Shown: positions 21,354 to 30,437, counted from the first letter of the stretch. The stretch: 33,842 bases of DNA from Candidatus Aenigmatarchaeota archaeon (GCA_016213555.1 JACRAC010000002.1:1-33842); one strand, 5' to 3'. A program made the numbers and translations. The notes: generated by a model not told the origin, from the letters alone.

Positions 21354-21430
21354 ACTCTTGATAAGTTTTTAAATGTTTATTTTTTACTGTAAATAAATAG
21401 CTTTAATCCTTTTTGGTTTAATGGTTTCTT

Positions 21431-23416
21431 ATGCATGATGATGTCCAAGCACTGGTTAATGAAGAAATAAAGGAAAAAATTCAAGATGTTTTAGATAATA
21501 AAAAAGATCCTGTTGAGAGATGGGAATATTTCAAACAAATAGCTATTGGTAATAAACTATCTTTTGAAGTACATGAGGCTTTGTATAAACTTGCTTATTT
21601 AGACTGGAATAGTGATATACCAAAGCCTGTATGGATTCCTACAAAAGAACAGATAGAAAATAGTAATATAGGAAAGTTGATGAAATCTCTTAATTATACT
21701 GATTATAAAAAATTCCATAAATGGGCTTCTGATAATAGAGAAGAGTTTTGGAAAACAATGATTGAAAAACTAGGAATAGTTTTCTCACATTCGTATTCTA
21801 AAATAATGGATGGAACTGTTCAGGAGCCTTTATGGCTAAAAGATGCAAAGATGAATATTGTTGATAGTTGTTTCAAAGCTGATAAAGATAAAATAGCTGT
21901 GATTTATAAAAAAAATAGACTGATTAAAAAGGTTAGCTATGACCAACTTGAAAAACTTGTTAATAGAATTGCAAATTCTTTGATCAATATTGGGATGGAA
22001 AAAGGAGATAATATTGCAATAGATATGCCAATGACGTATGAGTCTGTTGCAATATACCTAGGCATAATAAAAGCTGGTATGAGTGTTGTATGTATAGCAG
22101 ACAGCTTTGCTATTGATGAAATTTCTACAAGGGTAAGGATAGGAAATGCTAAACTAATCTTTACACAAGATTTCAATGTTCTTAGAGATAAGCAAATTGA
22201 TATTTATGAAAAGGTTAAATTATCAGAATCTCCAAGAGCTGTGGTGTTATTTTTTGATAAGGAAGAAAATAGAACACTCAGAGAAAATGATTTAAGTTGG
22301 AATGATTTTCTTGTTTCTAATGATGAATTTGAATCTGTTAAAATGAATCCATATGATAATTCAACTATACTATTTTCTTCTGGAACAACAGGAGATCCAA
22401 AAGCTATTCCTTGGACACATTCAACTCCTATAAAATGTGCTTCAGATGGTTATCTTCATATAAACATTACAGAAAATACAGTGGCTTCATGGCCTACAAA
22501 TCTTGGATGGATGATGGGACCTTGGTTGATTTATTCAACTCTTATAAATAACGCTACAATGGCTTTGTATCCTATTGCAGCTAGCGAGAGAGAGTTTTGC
22601 GAATTTATTCAAGACTCAAAGGTTACAATGTTAGGAGTTGTTCCAAGCTTGGTAAAGGCTTGGAGGCTTAATAAAGTAGCTGAAGGATTAGACTGGGATA
22701 ATATTCAACTATTTGCTTCTACAGGAGAGGCTTCAAATGAAAGTGACTATTTCTATTTGATGAGTCTTGTAGGATACAACCCTGTTATTGAATATTTGGG
22801 AGGTACTGAGATAGGAGGAGCTCATATAACAGGAACTGTTGTTCAGTATTCTTCACCAGCAACATTCTCAACTATTGCTTTAGGATTGGATGCAGTTATT
22901 CTTGATGAATATGGAGTGGAGATAAAGAAGGGAGAATTATTTATAAATCCACCTTCTATAGGTCTTTCTTCAACTTTGCTTAATAAAGATCATAAGAAAG
23001 TTTATTTTGATGGCTGTCCTAGAGGATTGAGAAGACATGGAGATGAAATAGAAAAGTTTTCAAATGGATATTTCAAAGCACATGGACGTGTTGATGACTC
23101 TATGAATCTCGGAGGTGTTAAGGTAAGTTCTGCTGATATAGAGAGATGTGTTATGAAACATCCTGATGTTATGGACGCAGCTTCCATAGGAATTTCTCCA
23201 AAAGATGGAGGGCCTAGCAATTTAGTAATTTATATTGTTTTGAAAAATAATTTTAAAACAAATCAATATATATTGAAGAAAGAATTGCAGGGTTTAATTA
23301 AAGAAAAATTAAATCCTCTATTTAAGATATACGATATTGTGATTACAAATAGCTTGCCTAGAACAGCTTCCAATAAGGTAATGCGAAGAGTTCTAAGAGA
23401 TATGTATTCAAAATAA
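21431..23416 (+). CDS. Acyl-activating (AMP-forming) enzyme, acetyl-CoA-synthetase-like
   Basis: 661 residues of the ANL superfamily. The ATP loop SSGTTGDPKAI begins near residue 315; YLGGTEIGG is the A5-type motif, HGRVDDSMNLGGVKV the hinge, and RTASNKVMRR carries the catalytic Lys near the end. Segments such as NIAIDMPMTYESVAIYLG, then CIADSFAIDEISTRVRI and IFTQDF resemble plant peroxisomal acyl-activating enzymes 17/18 more than classical acetyl-CoA synthetase; that comparison is from memory. The acyl substrate is unknown. It is followed 28 bases later by a sugar-phosphate isomerase. Confidence 0.85.
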   Translation: MHDDVQALVNEEIKEKIQDVLDNKKDPVERWEYFKQIAIGNKLSFEVHEALYKLAYLDWNSDIPKPVWIPTKEQIENSNIGKLMKSLNYTDYKKFHKWASDNREEFWKTMIEKLGIVFSHSYSKIMDGTVQEPLWLKDAKMNIVDSCFKADKDKIAVIYKKNRLIKKVSYDQLEKLVNRIANSLINIGMEKGDNIAIDMPMTYESVAIYLGIIKAGMSVVCIADSFAIDEISTRVRIGNAKLIFTQDFNVLRDKQIDIYEKVKLSESPRAVVLFFDKEENRTLRENDLSWNDFLVSNDEFESVKMNPYDNSTILFSSGTTGDPKAIPWTHSTPIKCASDGYLHINITENTVASWPTNLGWMMGPWLIYSTLINNATMALYPIAASEREFCEFIQDSKVTMLGVVPSLVKAWRLNKVAEGLDWDNIQLFASTGEASNESDYFYLMSLVGYNPVIEYLGGTEIGGAHITGTVVQYSSPATFSTIALGLDAVILDEYGVEIKKGELFINPPSIGLSSTLLNKDHKKVYFDGCPRGLRRHGDEIEKFSNGYFKAHGRVDDSMNLGGVKVSSADIERCVMKHPDVMDAASIGISPKDGGPSNLVIYIVLKNNFKTNQYILKKELQGLIKEKLNPLFKIYDIVITNSLPRTASNKVMRRVLRDMYSK

Positions 23417-23444
23417 CTTTATACAGTTTATGTTTTGTGGGTTT

Positions 23445-24398
23445 ATGATTGATAAGATGAGAAAAGAGTTTGAAGGGTTTCCAGATCAGATAGAAAGCTC
23501 TATCCATGCGGGAGATAATATTCTTGTAAGTGATATAAAAAAAATAATTGTTGCTGGTGTTGGAGGCAGTTCATGGCCTGGAAATATATTAGAGACATTA
23601 CTTCCTAATGTTGATATTTCTCTAAGTAGAGTGTATACTATTCCTGATTATTGTAATGAACATACACTTGTTTTTGTTATCTCGTATTCTGGAAACACAG
23701 AAGAGGCTATATATAGTTTGAATGATGCTCTAAGAAAGAAGTGTAAAGTTGTTTGTATATCTTCTGGTGGAAAATTGGAAGAGATTGCATTAAAAAACTC
23801 ACTTCCATATATAAAAATACAATCTGGGCTAGAACCTAGGAATTCAACTGGATATATAGTTGTTTCCATGTTGTCTGTTCTTATAAAAAATAATATAGCT
23901 AGTGATATTGATCTTATATCTGCTGTAAATGACATAAAAACCAATGATATAGAATCTATTGGTAAGACAATTGCATCAAAACTTGTAGGAAAGATACCTC
24001 TTATATATAGTTCTGAAAAACTTCTAATTCTTTCTTATGCATGGAAAATAAAGATTAATGAAAACAGTAAAATTCATGCATTCTATAATGTACTCCCAGA
24101 ACTTAATCATAATGAGATTACAGGTTACACACATCTCTTAGGAGATTTTTATACAATAATATTCTCTGACAGAGATGATCATGAGAGGATAAAGAAAAGA
24201 TATTCTATTACAAAACAAATTATAGAAGAGAAAGGTGGACAATGTGATATAATAGAGACTATTGGAAGTAATTTGTTTTCAAGAATCCTGTGTACTCTTC
24301 ATATAGGAGATTGGGTAAGCTATTATCTTGCAAAAGAATATGGATTTGATCCAAAACCAGTTGATATAATAGAAAATCTAAAGAAGAAGCTAGCTTAA
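23445..24398 (+). CDS. Bifunctional phosphoglucose/phosphomannose isomerase
   Basis: 317 residues with two SIS domains. VAGVGGSSWPGN and VFVISYSGNTEEAI are the sugar-phosphate loops; LPELNHNEITGY holds the catalytic His and Glu of the family, and the end HIGDWVSYYLAKEYGFDPKP is diagnostic. The enzyme interconverts fructose-6-phosphate with glucose- or mannose-6-phosphate. I chose the ATG at 23445 because GTG lies five bases before it, the spacing seen in neighbouring genes; an ATG at 23430 is the longer choice. It probably shares a message with the acyl-activating gene. Confidence 0.9.
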   Translation: MIDKMRKEFEGFPDQIESSIHAGDNILVSDIKKIIVAGVGGSSWPGNILETLLPNVDISLSRVYTIPDYCNEHTLVFVISYSGNTEEAIYSLNDALRKKCKVVCISSGGKLEEIALKNSLPYIKIQSGLEPRNSTGYIVVSMLSVLIKNNIASDIDLISAVNDIKTNDIESIGKTIASKLVGKIPLIYSSEKLLILSYAWKIKINENSKIHAFYNVLPELNHNEITGYTHLLGDFYTIIFSDRDDHERIKKRYSITKQIIEEKGGQCDIIETIGSNLFSRILCTLHIGDWVSYYLAKEYGFDPKPVDIIENLKKKLA

Positions 24399-24408
24399 CG
24401 TAAATAAA

Positions 24409-24834
24409 TTATTCTACGATGGTTAGAGTTCCCCAATGACCGTTTTGCCTGTGACCTGGCATACTACAGTAGTATACAAATTCTCCTGATTTGTCTGCAA
24501 TAAATTCTATTGTAGTTATTTGACCAGTAGGCGTTTGTTTATGTACATTTAATTCGTCTATATTAAAATCATGGGTTCCTTTTGTTGTATTCACATATAT
24601 TCTTACAAAATCCCCTTTATTTACAGTTATGTTTTTAACAGAGAATTGTGGATGAGGGTTACCATCTTCCATTGTATAAAAAGATTCTAAATGGAATTCT
24701 TTGACATTATTCTCATCAGCATGAGATGTATTACTAGGTTGTTGTGTTGCATTACCAGTTACAGCAAAATACCCTATTGATATAGCTGCTATAATTAAAC
24801 ACAATCCTACTATTAAAACAATTTTGTTATCCAT
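24409..24834 (-). CDS. Membrane-anchored cupredoxin (plastocyanin-like)
   Basis: 141 residues: an N-terminal anchor span (residues 5-24), a linker, then a cupredoxin fold. Copper ligands are visible as His in TTKGTHDFNI, Cys in EFVYYCSMPGH and His in the same segment. At the place where related proteins carry the axial Met (C-x4-H-x4-M) this one has His (GHRQNGHWG). The Met in CSMPG is not at that position. It would carry electrons outside the membrane or bind copper. The neighbouring membrane gene (24843) lies 8 bases upstream on the same strand, so the two are likely an operon. Confidence 0.88.
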   Translation of the reverse strand: MDNKIVLIVGLCLIIAAISIGYFAVTGNATQQPSNTSHADENNVKEFHLESFYTMEDGNPHPQFSVKNITVNKGDFVRIYVNTTKGTHDFNIDELNVHKQTPTGQITTIEFIADKSGEFVYYCSMPGHRQNGHWGTLTIVE

Positions 24835-24842
24835 ATTATCAA

Positions 24843-25226
24843 TTATTTCTTTGATGCTAGTGCGTAAATAGCTTTTATTGACAGAACTGCTGCTATTGGT
24901 GCTATGAGTATTGCTATAAGATCTATTACATTTTCTAACATTGTTCCTATCCTAGGAAATATGTTGTTTATAGGATCAAATGCTGTTCCTGAAACTACAA
25001 TAAGAGCTATAGCTGCTATTAAAAAAGGTATTATTTTTTCAGCAGATATTGATGTAAGACCTACTATTAATCCTATAGCTACTAGAATTACAAGCATCCA
25101 GGATATCCATGATACAGATGTTAGATTGCTCATAGAAAGTCCTAAAGCTCCAGTAAATATACCAGATATTATTGCTAATATTATTCCTATTATGAACAAA
25201 AATTTGCCAAAATCTCCTATTTTCAT
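24843..25226 (-). CDS. Four-span membrane protein
   Basis: 127 residues with four spans (about residues 9-30, 42-60, 66-84 and 102-122). The loop FDPINNIFPRIGTMLENVID separates spans three and four. The pattern of a short start (MKIGDFGKFLFIIGI), Gly-rich first span and SWISWMLVIL resembles a small archaeal membrane family seen in several DPANN genomes, without a known role. ATG at 25226. It precedes and probably shares a message with the cupredoxin gene. Confidence 0.65.
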   Translation of the reverse strand: MKIGDFGKFLFIIGIILAIISGIFTGALGLSMSNLTSVSWISWMLVILVAIGLIVGLTSISAEKIIPFLIAAIALIVVSGTAFDPINNIFPRIGTMLENVIDLIAILIAPIAAVLSIKAIYALASKK

Positions 25227-25332
25227 AAATTTACCACATAAAGATTACTTGTATATAAGATATAAATATTTTTCTTTTTAACCTTATATAGGACATCATA
25301 TATTTAAATATATTCTCAACAAAATTATTATT

Positions 25333-26318
25333 ATGAGTAATTCTATACATGTTGAAAAATTAACAAAGAAATATGGAGAATTTACAGCGGTTGATTCTAT
25401 TGACCTTAGCATAAAACAAGGAGAGCTTTTTGGATTGTTAGACCAAATGGAGCAGGCAAATCAACTGCTATCAGCATGTTGGCTACTATACTTAGTCCAA
25501 CTAGTGGAGGTGCTAAATTAAATGGGTTTAGTTTAGATGACAGTGAGAACGTAAGAAGGAGCATTGGAATTGTATTTCAAGATCCTAGTCTTGATGATGA
25601 GTTGACTGCAAAGGAGAATTTGGAGTTTCATGCAAGAGTTTATCATTTATCAGAACAGGAAAAAAATAAAAGAATTCCAGAAGTTTTGGAGATTGTAGGT
25701 CTTAATGAAAAAGCAGATTTGCAGATAAAAACCTTTTCTGGAGGGATGAAAAGAAGATTGGAGATAGCTAGAGGACTATTGCATTATCCAAAAATTTTAT
25801 TCTTAGATGAGCCTACAATTGGATTAGATCCTCAGACAAGAAGAACTATTTGGGAACATATAGAGAATCTAAATAAACAACAAGGAATTACTGTTGTTCT
25901 GACAACCCATTACATGGATGAAGCTGATTATCTTTGTGATAGAATTGCAATAATAGATAAAGGTAAAATTATCGCACTGGATACTCCAGAGAATTTGAAA
26001 AATGTAATGGGAGGAGATATTGTAATAATTGATACAGATGATAAAGAAAAATTTCAAAAAGTTCTAAAATTTGACTGGATTAAAGAAATCAAGGAATTTG
26101 AAGGAAAGCTGAATATTACTGTGCTAAATGGAGAGAAAGCTATTCCTAAGTTACTTGACCTATCTATCAAGCATAAAATAAAAATAAATTCTGTTAATCT
26201 GAAGAAGCCTACATTGGAAGACGTTTTCATTCATTATACAGGAAGAGCTATAAGAGATGAAACATCAAGTTCAAAAGATCTTTTAAGATCTCAGGCAAGT
26301 GCTATGTGGAGAAGATGA
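25333..26318 (+). pseudogene. DrrA-type ABC transporter ATPase, frameshifted in Walker A
   Basis: The reading frame begins MSNSIHVEKLTKKYGEFTAV and stays in frame up to GELFGLL (25440). The next bases read GACCAAATGG where GGACCAAATGG would give GPNGAGKST: one G is missing. The remaining 280 residues, open from 25476, keep the Q-loop (IVFQDPSLDD), signature (FSGGMKRRLEIARG), Walker B (ILFLDEPTIGLDP), H-loop (VVLTTHYMDEAD), and the DrrA C-terminus PTLEDVFIHYTGRAIRDE. With its permease (26355) it would export a hydrophobic compound. Because the rest is intact, this is either a sequencing error or a very recent loss. Confidence 0.85.
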
Positions 26319-26354
26319 CTACCAAAAAAGAAAATCTAAGTTAAGTGATATAAT

Positions 26355-27101
26355 ATGAATATGATTGGAGATATTTATGCTGTTTGGCTAAGAGAGATGA
26401 TAAGATTTGTAAGAGCCAAGTCAAGAGTCATAAGCAGTTTGGCTATGCCATTTTTCTGGCTTGTTTTTATAGGAATTGGTATAGGATCTTCTTTTTCATT
26501 GCCTGGAACTAGTTACATAACTTTTCTTGCTCCTGGAATATTAGGAATGACTTTATTGTTTAGCTCTATTTTTGCTGGAGTCTCTGTTATCTGGGACAGA
26601 CAGTTTGGGTTTTTGAAAGAACTTTTAGTAGCTCCTATATCAAGGACTAGTATTGTCCTTGGAAAAGTTTTTGGAGGAGCTACTGTTTCAATGATTACTG
26701 CCATGATAATGCTTGTTGTAATGGTTTTTGTAGGTCTTATTAGTTTTAGTGTTATGATTTTGGTTTCTATAGTTTTCATGGCACTAATATCAATGACTTT
26801 TGTTTCCCTAGGAGTTGTTATGGCTTCTAGAATGAAAGGCATGGAAGGATTTCAGATGATAATGTCTTTCTTGATAATGCCTATATTCTTTTTATCAGGT
26901 GCTTTGTTTCCACTAGAAAATACACCTGGGTGGATGCAGGTAGCATCTTACCTTGATCCTCTAACTTATGGAGTAGATGGATTGAGAGGCGCTTTGATTG
27001 GACATAGTATATTTCCTATAACATTAGATTTGACAGCTTTGGCATTGATCACTATTTCAATGATTATAATAGGAAAATATATGTTTGACAAGGCTAATTG
27101 A
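26355..27101 (+). CDS. ABC-2 type (DrrB-like) transporter permease
   Basis: 248 residues, six spans. An amphipathic start (VWLREMIRFVRAKSRVISSL) precedes the spans; FAGVSVIWDRQFGFLKELLV and APISRTSIVLGKVFGG are the characteristic ABC-2 cytoplasmic segment, and PIFFLSGALFPLENTPGWMQ plus LDPLTYGVDGLRGAL complete the DrrB pattern. It pairs with the frameshifted ATPase 36 bases upstream. Its frame is clean, which suggests the ATPase frameshift is recent or an error. Confidence 0.9.
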   Translation: MNMIGDIYAVWLREMIRFVRAKSRVISSLAMPFFWLVFIGIGIGSSFSLPGTSYITFLAPGILGMTLLFSSIFAGVSVIWDRQFGFLKELLVAPISRTSIVLGKVFGGATVSMITAMIMLVVMVFVGLISFSVMILVSIVFMALISMTFVSLGVVMASRMKGMEGFQMIMSFLIMPIFFLSGALFPLENTPGWMQVASYLDPLTYGVDGLRGALIGHSIFPITLDLTALALITISMIIIGKYMFDKAN

Positions 27102-27141
27102 TCAAATATAAGCATTACTTTCCAAATAGTAATTGACAATT

Positions 27142-27921
27142 ATGGGATTTTCAGATTATTTTAATTCAATGTATGTTTGGGCTATAGGAACTTTGATAAT
27201 AATTGCGGCTCTAGCAAGTTATACTTTGAATACAATTCCCCTAAATCTTATTCTTGCTGTTTTTTTATGTTGTGTTATTGATATACTAATTAAGAAAATT
27301 GTTTTGAAGAAAGATCTTTCTTTTCCTAAGTCTGCATTTATAACAGGATTGATAATTGGATCTGTAGGGTTGCTTAATTTTGATATTTTATATGTAGTTA
27401 TAGCTTGTTTGATTGCAATTGGATCAAAGCATGTTATCAGACTGAAAGGAAGACATATATTTAATCCAGCTGCACTAGGTCTTTTGGTTTCACTTGTATT
27501 GCTTAGTACTGGAGAAACATGGTGGGCTACAACAGGATTTCTACTTTTTGGTCTTACTATACCACTTACGGTTTTCTTGATTTTTGCTAATTACAAGGCT
27601 GATAAATTAAAAATAGCTATTCCAGCTATCTTACTTTTTGGAATTGTCTACTTTATAGAAGGATATCTAAAATTAACTTTTACTTTAAATGGAATATTAG
27701 GAGCACTGGCTGTTATACCATTTTTCTTTATATTTATCATGCTATCTGAGCCTAAAACAAGTCCATATTTTGCAAAGGAACAACTTTTATTCGCATTAGG
27801 AGTTGTTAGTTTAGGACTTTTGTTAGAGTATATGAAAATTTTCCATCCAATGTTCTTGGCTTTGCTTGCAGGTAATCTTGTTTATGCTATTTATAGAAGT
27901 AGACCTAATGCAGGAGCTTAA
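27142..27921 (+). CDS. RnfD/NqrB-family membrane protein
   Basis: 259 residues from the ATG at 27142 (a TTG at 27133 is the longer frame). About eight spans. SKHVIRLKGRHIFNPAALGL and MLSEPKTSP are diagnostic for RnfD/NqrB, where the Thr of the latter carries covalent FMN. Normal systems have RnfABCDEG or NqrA-F; none of the partners lies in this window, so this is a solitary relative, possibly a flavin-linked membrane redox protein or part of a ferric/flavin system. It follows the exporter genes by 40 bases. Confidence 0.85.
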   Translation: MGFSDYFNSMYVWAIGTLIIIAALASYTLNTIPLNLILAVFLCCVIDILIKKIVLKKDLSFPKSAFITGLIIGSVGLLNFDILYVVIACLIAIGSKHVIRLKGRHIFNPAALGLLVSLVLLSTGETWWATTGFLLFGLTIPLTVFLIFANYKADKLKIAIPAILLFGIVYFIEGYLKLTFTLNGILGALAVIPFFFIFIMLSEPKTSPYFAKEQLLFALGVVSLGLLLEYMKIFHPMFLALLAGNLVYAIYRSRPNAGA

Positions 27922-27962
27922 TACAAGGATTATTTATTATTCTAAATTTCAATATTTTTAGC

Positions 27963-28787
27963 TTAATTAAAACAGAAAATAGTCTTTATCCCATATTTTT
28001 TTGATAAACTGTTTATTTCTGATCTTATGTCTTTCCAATATCCTGATTTTCCAAAAACAACTTTATTCCATTTTTCAACGCTATCTGGATAGTTTTTCTT
28101 TAAAGCTGCTTCTATATATTTCCAGTTATCTGATTTTATGTTAAGTTTGTCTACCCATATATGATCTAGACTAAGCTTGGAAAATTCTTCAAATAATTTT
28201 TCTAGATCATGTTCAGTTATGTATGGCAATATAGGAGAGAGAAACGCAAATGTTTTAATTTTGTTTTTCTTTAATTCTTCTAAGGCTTTTAACCGCTGTT
28301 GAGCTCTGGATGCGTATGGTTCAAAGACTTTTTGTACTGCTATATCAAGAGTTGATATACTAAAGCCAACTTCACAAGAAAGTTTTTGAAATAAGTCTAT
28401 ATCTCTCAAACAAAGGGTAGATCTTGTTAAAATTGATATATGAAACTTTCTTCCTTTTTCAGATTTTACAAATTCTTCCAGTATTTTTCTTGTTAATTCA
28501 TACTTAGCGTCTATTGGCATGTATGGATCTGTCACAGAACTCATTAGTATGTTTCCAGGTGGAAGCCCTTTTATTTCTTGACGTAATATTAAATGGCTAT
28601 TCAATTTGACGTCTGCAAATTCTCCCCATCCTCCCTTTTGCTGTGTATATTGTTTCATGAACATTGCATAACAAAATGGACATGCATGCTCACATCCTAC
28701 GTAAGGGTTTATAGAATAATCTACTCCAGGCAATTTGCTTGGAGTCAACACTTGCTTAGCACTGATTTCTTTTACAGAGAATTCCAT
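27963..28787 (-). CDS. Radical SAM protein, SPL-like (Rv2578c type)
   Basis: 274 residues. The cluster motif C-x3-C-x2-C is in GCEHACPFCYA (Cys32, Cys36, Cys39). LMSSVTDPYMPIDAKYELTR, ILTRSTLCLRDIDLFQKL and FLSPILPYITEHD are typical of the stand-alone SPL/Rv2578c-like radical SAM group, distinct from true spore photoproduct lyase; the reaction is not known. It is cytoplasmic, ATG at 28787. It converges with the RnfD-like gene. Confidence 0.88.
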   Translation of the reverse strand: MEFSVKEISAKQVLTPSKLPGVDYSINPYVGCEHACPFCYAMFMKQYTQQKGGWGEFADVKLNSHLILRQEIKGLPPGNILMSSVTDPYMPIDAKYELTRKILEEFVKSEKGRKFHISILTRSTLCLRDIDLFQKLSCEVGFSISTLDIAVQKVFEPYASRAQQRLKALEELKKNKIKTFAFLSPILPYITEHDLEKLFEEFSKLSLDHIWVDKLNIKSDNWKYIEAALKKNYPDSVEKWNKVVFGKSGYWKDIRSEINSLSKKYGIKTIFCFN

Positions 28788-28953
28788 ATAAACCCCTTTC
28801 TTTTAGAAAGAAAGGTTTTTATCAAGTTCCAAAGAAACATTTGAATATGATAAAAAGATCTTTCTAATTAATTACATTTACTCAGAGATTATAAAGCTCT
28901 TTAAATTTGATTTTAAATATATTATAATTATAGATCATGTGTTGGTTTTGTCT

Positions 28954-29121
28954 ATGATGAAAGGAACTTCAGGGTATTTCATATTTTTGAGCATTATTGG
29001 AATAATTGTAGGAATTGCAATGATACTAGTAGGATTTGGAGGTAATGGATTGTCTGCTCCTATTGTGATAATACTTGGATTCTTTGTGTTATTCAAAGAG
29101 ATTCTGGATTTGTTCCATTAG
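28954..29121 (+). CDS. Small two-span membrane protein
   Basis: About 55 residues. MMKGTSGYFIFLSIIGIIVG and MILVGFGG form the first span, IVIILGFFVLFKEILDLFH the second. The open frame reaches a GTG at 28939, but the ATG pair at 28954/28957 is the natural start. No family is recognised. It is supported by hydrophobic pattern and clean frame only. Upstream is an AT-rich 160-base gap with a TATA-like TTTAAATAT at about 28913-28921. Confidence 0.5.
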   Translation: MMKGTSGYFIFLSIIGIIVGIAMILVGFGGNGLSAPIVIILGFFVLFKEILDLFH

Positions 29122-29167
29122 TGTTCCTACTTTTAGATTTAAGAACATTTGCTAGTAAAGGATTTTT

Positions 29168-29509
29168 ATGGTTACACAAGAAGAACTTCAAGAAAAATTA
29201 AGAGGTCTATCAGAACTTCAAATTCCTTTTGATACAACAGGTCTTTCTGAAAACGAAATTCAAGTTTTAGACATCTTAAAAAATGCTACATCTCAGGTAG
29301 ATGAGTTATTTCTTGAACAAATGTATTCTCGAAATTTAGAGTTAAGAGATAGATTATCTGGATCAACAGATCCTTTAGATGCTATGAAACTGAGACTGCT
29401 TAGAGCACATGGAGGTCCTTGGGATAGTTATGATCATAATAAACCTTTTATTGAAAATGTTCAAAGACCAATTGGATGTGAATATTATCCTCGTAATAAG
29501 GAACAATAG
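29168..29509 (+). pseudogene. N-terminal remnant of an M49-like (DPP III-type) peptidase
   Basis: ATG at 29168 opens 113 residues that look like the start of dipeptidyl-peptidase-III-like proteins: LSENEIQVLDILKNATSQVD, DELFLEQMYSRN, then GGPWDSYDHNKPFIENV and GCEYYPRN (family GPWDR...NKPFI...GAxFYP). Full proteins have over 500 residues with HExxGH-type zinc motifs, all absent here. The frame stops at TAG (29507-29509), exactly where sequence of a different gene (YbhB) begins. A deletion joining two genes is the simplest reading. A short stand-alone protein is less likely. Confidence 0.6.
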
Positions 29510-29712
29510 GAAAAAATACTAGCGGAGAAAACGATTATACAGGACCTTGCCCACCAGACAAAAGACATAGATATTTCTTTAGATTATATGCGCTTAATAA
29601 GCTTCTTGAGTTAAGAGAAGGTGCAACAAAACAACAAGTTTTAGACTCAATGAAAGGTCATGTAATAGAACAGACAGAACTAGTGGGAACATATGATAAA
29701 AAACATAAGTAA
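29509..29712 (+). pseudogene. C-terminal remnant of a YbhB/YbcL (PEBP-like) protein
   Basis: An open frame without a start codon, bounded upstream by a TAA at 29497-29499. GENDYTGPCPPDKRHRYFF, FRLYALNKLLELREGATKQQ and MKGHVIEQTELVGTY are the C-terminal half of the Raf-kinase-inhibitor-like YbhB family (family GPCPPxGxHRYxFxLYAL...GHVL...ELxGxY). The N-terminal half, with the ligand-pocket Asp-Pro, is missing. It joins directly to the M49-like remnant, in a different frame. Confidence 0.78.
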
Positions 29713-29738
29713 ATGATTTAGCTTAAAGGTATTTGAAT

Positions 29739-29885
29739 ATGGTAGACTTGATGTGTGGTTGTAAAGTTTCTGAAATAGGAGAGTTTATAGTAGGAAGATT
29801 TTGTGTAAACTGTAAAGAATGTAATACAATACCTAATATTCATCCTTTTGGGAATGGAAGACTTATTAGTAATCAATTAAAATAA
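29739..29885 (+). CDS. 48-residue cysteine-rich small protein
   Basis: ATG at 29739. The protein starts MVDLMCGCKVSEIGEF and contains FCVNCKECNTIPNIHPFGNG: five cysteines as C-x-C and C-x2-C-x2-C plus a His. It probably binds zinc. An AAAGGT sequence lies about 10 bases before the ATG. The stop is 5 bases before the DUF167 gene, so they may be co-translated. No family is recognised. The cysteine pattern and position support a real gene. Confidence 0.5.
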   Translation: MVDLMCGCKVSEIGEFIVGRFCVNCKECNTIPNIHPFGNGRLISNQLK

Positions 29886-29890
29886 TTTAT

Positions 29891-30109
29891 ATGATTATAA
29901 AAGTTAGAGCAACTCCAAATTCTAATAAAAATGAGCTAGTAAAAGACGACAACATCTATAAAGTTTATCTTACCTGTCCTGCTAGGGATGGAAAAGCAAA
30001 TAAGCTCTTGATAAAAATTCTTGCAAAACATTTTTCAATTAGCAAAACACAGATAAAGATAGTTAAGGGTAATAAATCAAGAGATAAGATAATAGAAATT
30101 ATTGAATAA
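29891..30109 (+). CDS. DUF167 (YggU) family protein
   Basis: 72 residues, complete for the family. VRATPNSNKNELVKDD (start of the alpha/beta fold), YLTCPARDGKANKLLIKILA (the ARDGKAN signature) and IKIVKGNKSRDKIIEI match DUF167, a widespread small protein of unknown biochemical role. ATG at 29891, after the small cysteine-rich gene. It converges with the signal-peptidase-like gene one base away. Confidence 0.92.
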   Translation: MIIKVRATPNSNKNELVKDDNIYKVYLTCPARDGKANKLLIKILAKHFSISKTQIKIVKGNKSRDKIIEIIE

Positions 30110-30110
30110 A

Positions 30111-30401
30111 TTAAATAATTCTAAATAGAACTTTTGCAACAACTCTATCAGAAGAAACAAATCCAAAATACCTACTATCAGTGCTATGCTCTTCATTATC
30201 TCCTATAATATAAACTCTATTTTTTTTGATCTCAGAAATCCTCTTTATCATCAAAATATCTCTTCCAGGAACTTTTATCACAACTATGTCCCCTACATTA
30301 GGCTTTAACAAACTTACAGACACAGTAACAACATAATTACCACTTCTTAAACTAGGTTCCATACTCCTTCCACGAACCTTGAATATAGAAATCGGTAGCA
30401 T
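30111..30401 (-). CDS. S26-type peptidase, probable nickel-SOD maturation protease
   Basis: 96 residues with no membrane span. VRGRSMEPSL carries the catalytic Ser, MIKRISEIK the base Lys, and GDNEEHSTDSRYFGFV is the box E region of signal peptidase I. Soluble, short S26 enzymes of this size are the known maturation proteases (SodX type) that remove the leader of nickel superoxide dismutase. Here the gene lies 36 bases downstream of a nickel-SOD gene on the same strand, which makes that role likely. ATG at 30401. Confidence 0.88.
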   Translation of the reverse strand: MLPISIFKVRGRSMEPSLRSGNYVVTVSVSLLKPNVGDIVVIKVPGRDILMIKRISEIKKNRVYIIGDNEEHSTDSRYFGFVSSDRVVAKVLFRII

Positions 30402-30437
30402 AATATTATTAGAACAAGGAATTTCTTATACTAAGAG

